Shown here piece after piece: positions 61,340 to 64,000 of a DNA stretch of 64,000 nt. Under the pieces are notes generated by a model. It worked only from the letters and a program-made list of their open reading frames with translations, was not told the DNA's origin and did no database searches. The position numbers and the translations under genes are program-made. Source of the DNA: an uncultured Candidatus Melainabacteria bacterium (GTDB taxonomy: Bacteria > Cyanobacteriota > Vampirovibrionia > Gastranaerophilales > Gastranaerophilaceae). The DNA lies in contig CAKVLN010000001.1 in NCBI GenBank assembly GCA_934757275.1, forward strand, positions 302,287 through 366,286, given 5' to 3'. Every line of letters starts with the position of its first letter. Within the stretch, counting starts at the first letter, position 1.

Positions 61340-62101
61340 TTATTCTTCTAAGAATTTTTGTTTGACGTCAACAATTTTTTGCGTACCTTCATATTTAATG
61401 CAAACTTCCTTGTTAGAAGATACTTTTTTAATTTCGCTAACTTCACCTTTTGAATTTAATTTTGCGTCCGTAAAAACAAATTCGCCATTGTCAGTTTCTT
61501 TTGCCTCCATATACCTTGTTGGCTTGTTTGTATAGGTGTCTTTCGTTAGCGTTCTAAACTTTTTGCCGTTAGCGAAAAATTCTGTAATGCTTGAAACATT
61601 TGTATTTTGAATTTGAAACATAGTGTATTTGTCATTAATTTTGTCATCATAAATTGTGACATTTATTTTTTCTTCGCTATTTTCTTTATGCGACTTTTCG
61701 ATTTTACTAATGACCATTCCATTTTTTCTGTCACGCTCTATAATTTGCGCAACTTTTTGCCCGTCTTTTGACGGTATGTAATCTCGAACAGTTTCATTGT
61801 CGTATTCACGAATACACGCCAAATGACCGTCTTTTGCGTTAATTCTTTCGCCATTAATTTCGTTCAGATTAAAGCTATATGGAATTTCCATATCTTGTGG
61901 TATAAGCTTAGACAAGGCATCAACCTTTGTCAAAATTTCCATTGAATCGTAATCAAATTTTGGGCGAAGAGAAATTTGATTGTAGCTTGAAAGTGCTGAC
62001 AAGCTTGATAAATTAGCTTTCAGCCTAAGCGGATTGGCAGGACTTTCTGTATTTGCCTGCTCAACTTTTTTATTGTATGAAACACTAGCTTTGAAACTCA
62101 T
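61340..62101 (-). CDS. Tagged beta-rich protein of unknown function
   Basis: The product has 253 residues. The start at 62101 (MSFKASVSYNKK) is preferred, because the ATG at 62116 is part of the TATAAT box. F3-K-A resembles the lineage tag. From residue 80 on it is a run of short strands with turn motifs (EFFANGKKFRTLTKDTYTNKPTRYMEAKETDNGEFVFTDAKLNSKGEVSEIKK), possibly imperfect beta repeats. No membrane segment is seen. It lies downstream of the metzincin gene. Confidence 0.65.
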   Translation of the reverse strand: MSFKASVSYNKKVEQANTESPANPLRLKANLSSLSALSSYNQISLRPKFDYDSMEILTKVDALSKLIPQDMEIPYSFNLNEINGERINAKDGHLACIREYDNETVRDYIPSKDGQKVAQIIERDRKNGMVISKIEKSHKENSEEKINVTIYDDKINDKYTMFQIQNTNVSSITEFFANGKKFRTLTKDTYTNKPTRYMEAKETDNGEFVFTDAKLNSKGEVSEIKKVSSNKEVCIKYEGTQKIVDVKQKFLEE

Positions 62102-62110
62102 AGGATTGAC

Positions 62111-62139
62111 TTCCATTATACTATAACCTTACGCTTTTA
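62111..62139 (-). promoter_or_regulatory. Promoter of the tagged beta-rich gene
   Basis: On the minus strand TTGTTA, a 17-nt spacer and TATAAT, then GGAAG and the ATG at 62101. The untranslated leader would be very short. Confidence 0.6.
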
Positions 62140-62191
62140 ACAATCATATAGTATAATAAAGTATTTTTCTTTATAAAAATTGCCCTTTTTC

Positions 62192-62968
62192 TTATTTTTG
62201 TCTGTTATTGTTTAAATAATTCTTAACATTGGAGGAAAGAGAGATATTTTGCAGCATCATGTTGTATCGTTTCAAATCACCAATATTAGCGGATTCTTCC
62301 AATAAATCACGTCTTGTAGAAAGTTGCATTTTTTGAGTTTCTTCTTTTGGTTCGTTTTTAGAGTCAATTTTTCTAATTACAGAATCAATGTCCGTTGAGG
62401 TTGAGATGCCATATTTTGACGCAATTTGTTTAACTGATGCTCCAGCTTGCAACCTGTAAAGCCAATTAATAGAGTGTTTGTCATTCTCGGATAACGCAGA
62501 AACACCATATTGGTGCGGAGTGTACATAATATCTGATTTATAAGGACTGTGATTTAAGCCGAGTGCGTGTCCAACTTCGTGAAGAATGGTGTGGTACACT
62601 TCGATATCGCTATCGTACTGCTGGTGTATTCTTCCGTCTGTAAGCCCAATAGAAACCTCAGCACCATATAGCCTGCCTTGTGCGTCCCAACTAAAGTAAC
62701 AGTGACCGAGAGCTTGTCTATCCACACGTTTCCAGTCAACATTTATATTTGATTCTAGTAAAACATTTGTTACTCTAAATCTTAATTTCCCGCCAGTTGC
62801 TGCAGACCAAACGGTAAATGCGTCAAGCACCATTTTGCGGTATTTTGCGTCTTCACCAGGTTTTGAGTAAAATTTCATGGGTGCAATATAGACAACCAAA
62901 TTGTTGATTGGCCATCTCATTATATTCCCATTTTTTACGCTTCCATTAAGATAGGTGTGTCGACTCAT
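62192..62968 (-). CDS. Matrixin-like metzincin protease
   Basis: The product has 258 residues. The zinc motif HEVGHALGLNH has H130, E131, H134 and H140, and a Met-turn follows in SDIMYTP (M148), the metzincin hallmark. The N-terminal region MRWPINNLVVYIAP...DAFTVWSAATGGKLRFRV is the usual matrixin catalytic start. There is no signal peptide, prodomain or cysteine switch, which is odd for this class. The C-terminal 85 residues are helical. It lies 24 bp after the ABC ATPase gene. Confidence 0.87.
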   Translation of the reverse strand: MSRHTYLNGSVKNGNIMRWPINNLVVYIAPMKFYSKPGEDAKYRKMVLDAFTVWSAATGGKLRFRVTNVLLESNINVDWKRVDRQALGHCYFSWDAQGRLYGAEVSIGLTDGRIHQQYDSDIEVYHTILHEVGHALGLNHSPYKSDIMYTPHQYGVSALSENDKHSINWLYRLQAGASVKQIASKYGISTSTDIDSVIRKIDSKNEPKEETQKMQLSTRRDLLEESANIGDLKRYNMMLQNISLSSNVKNYLNNNRQK

Positions 62969-62992
62969 AATTATATAATAACATAAGAAAAG

Positions 62993-63721
62993 TTAAGTTT
63001 CTCGGGTTCTGATTTTTAACCATTCTTCCTTTGGTAGGTCTGAAACAATGTTACCATCTTTAAAACGAATTACTCTTGAACAATACTCTGCAATATCTGG
63101 CTCGTGAGTTACAAGAACAATTGTTTTACCTTCCTTGCCGTTAAAACCTTGATTTAAGCGCACAAAAAATTCCATTACTTCAATACTAGTTTTTGTGTCA
63201 AGGTTTCCTGTAGGCTCGTCGGCTAGAATTAGCGGTGCATCATTTACTAACGCTCTTGCAATTGCTACACGTTGTTGCTGACCACCAGACATTTGATTTG
63301 GCATGTGTGTTTCACGATTTTTTAGCCCAACGATTTCGAGGGCTTCTTTTGCACGTTTGTGTCGTTCTTCTTCTGGTATACCTTTGTATATCATTGGTAA
63401 TTCTACGTTCTCAAGTGCAGAGGTTCTTGAGATTAGGTTAAAACCTTGAAAGACAAAGCCAATTTTTTGGTTTCTGATTTCTGAGAGTTCTTCTTGATTG
63501 AGTGAAAATACATCAACACCATCAAGGTGGTAACTTCCGCTTGTTGGTCTGTCTAGCGTTCCTAGAGTATTCATACAGGTTGATTTACCAGAACCTGATG
63601 TTCCCATAATTGCGACAAACTCGCCTTTTTCTACAGAAAAAGATACTCCGTTAAGAGCGTTAAAGCAATCATCACCAGTTGTGTAGGTTTTTACGATGTT
63701 TTTTATTTCAATCAGTGCCAT
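62993..63721 (-). CDS. ABC transporter ATP-binding protein, LolD/MacB type
   Basis: The product has 242 residues. Walker A is GTSGSGKST (40-48), then the Q-loop FVFQGFNLI, the signature MSGGQQQRVAIARAL, Walker B LILADEPTGNLD and switch H in VTHEPD. The LNGVSFSVEKGEFVAIMG start and GNLD are typical of the MacB/LolD/FtsE-like group, which work with FtsX-fold permeases in lipoprotein or macrolide export. No permease is adjacent. TAAAAT ends 6 nt before the ATG with no ribosome binding site. Confidence 0.92.
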   Translation of the reverse strand: MALIEIKNIVKTYTTGDDCFNALNGVSFSVEKGEFVAIMGTSGSGKSTCMNTLGTLDRPTSGSYHLDGVDVFSLNQEELSEIRNQKIGFVFQGFNLISRTSALENVELPMIYKGIPEEERHKRAKEALEIVGLKNRETHMPNQMSGGQQQRVAIARALVNDAPLILADEPTGNLDTKTSIEVMEFFVRLNQGFNGKEGKTIVLVTHEPDIAEYCSRVIRFKDGNIVSDLPKEEWLKIRTRET

Positions 63722-63763
63722 AAAAGTATTTTACAATAAATATTTAAAAATTTTTGAAAATTT

Positions 63764-63925
63764 AATAAAACCCTCTCCCGCCTTCGGCACCCTGTCTTGA
63801 ATTATTCGGGCGAGCATAATATTCCAATGACCTCAAAGCCAAAATGGCTTTTACTGGTCATTTCCATATTATTTGCTCTTACGGGCTTATGCCCTACCGA
63901 AAATTCGCTCCCCCTAGGGAGGGCA
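63764..63925. repeat. Mosaic intergenic repeat (modules D and E)
   Basis: It starts with the module D piece CCCTCTCCCGCCTTCGGC, also at 42344. It then changes to a module shared with 6406-6505 (CCTGTCTT, TTACGGGCTTA, CTAGGGAGGG), with a different middle that holds the hairpin AATGACC...GGTCATT. No gene is seen. Confidence 0.65.
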
Positions 63926-63926
63926 C

Positions 63927-64000
63927 TGAACTGTACCCTAAAAAGTGGACACACAAAAGTAGCGAGTGTGGTATAAAAAAGAAAGGGTACAGAAAATGGA
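63927..64000 (+). mobile_element. Left end of an IS3-like insertion sequence, cut by the window
   Basis: TGAACTGTACCCTAAAAAG followed by TGGACAC is like the terminal repeats of many IS3-family elements (IS150-like group). Then TGTGGTATAAAA (an extended -10), AAAGGGTAC and an ATG at 63996 would start the first transposase frame. The element sits inside the repeat region. Only 74 bp are visible. Confidence 0.5.

Overview
The window looks like a piece of chromosome from a non-photosynthetic relative of Cyanobacteria (Melainabacteria/Vampirovibrionia, probably the gut order Gastranaerophilales). This is inference from gene content. The DNA is AT-rich. The F1Fo ATP synthase operon has the cyanobacterial layout a-c-b'-b-delta-alpha-gamma with beta and epsilon absent. 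There are YggT, AMIN-domain amidases and a very large AsmA/TamB-like protein, as expected of a double-membraned cell. Many lineage-specific proteins of unknown function carry a short N-terminal Asn/Phe-Gly tag. No photosynthesis, tRNA, rRNA or CRISPR locus was found.

Layout. 1-6.2 kb: tail of a tagged membrane protein, a YhaM-like nuclease, a GH57 glycosidase, and a tight minus-strand operon punA-rqcP-yjbQ-bioD-rsmD. 6.2-16 kb: intergenic repeats, PHP protein, pseudopilin, nusB, ftsY, a TPR/GT9-like protein, yggT, mtnP and an ADP-forming acetyl-CoA synthetase. 16-25 kb: murI plus an AMIN amidase, a 42-residue protein on a sigma-28-type promoter, and a convergent pair of large unknown proteins, one with near-identical 171-bp repeats. 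25-36 kb: lysC, tyrS, cysK-cysE and the atp operon with a B-box-like membrane protein inserted before gamma. 36-43 kb: trmD-rimM behind a zinc-ribbon/GGY-repeat protein, a membrane TPR protein, mnmE and murF. 43-53 kb: the 1448-residue AsmA-like protein, an Orn/Lys/Arg decarboxylase and a cluster of tagged unknown proteins. 53-64 kb: a HepT/MntA toxin-antitoxin pair, serS, a sigma-28-type small gene next to a FlgM-like gene, TPR and YkgJ-type genes, a second amidase opposite dnaX, a metzincin, an ABC ATPase, and the left end of an IS3-like element.

Regulatory picture. Three lineage-specific small genes carry near-perfect flagellar-type sigma-28 promoters. Two of them, and two sigma-70-like loci, also carry a helically phased GTAAC-N5-GTAAC direct repeat. 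A plausible divergent anti-sigma-28 (FlgM-like) gene sits beside one of them. Together they suggest a sigma-28 regulon serving something other than, or in addition to, flagella. A second theme is leaderless transcription: at least four genes have canonical promoters whose -10 box ends 6-7 nt before the ATG, with no room for a ribosome binding site, and several more have the -10 geometry alone. dnaX carries an A9 slippage tract followed by stops in both other frames. Intergenic gaps hold mosaics of a few recurrent repeat modules.
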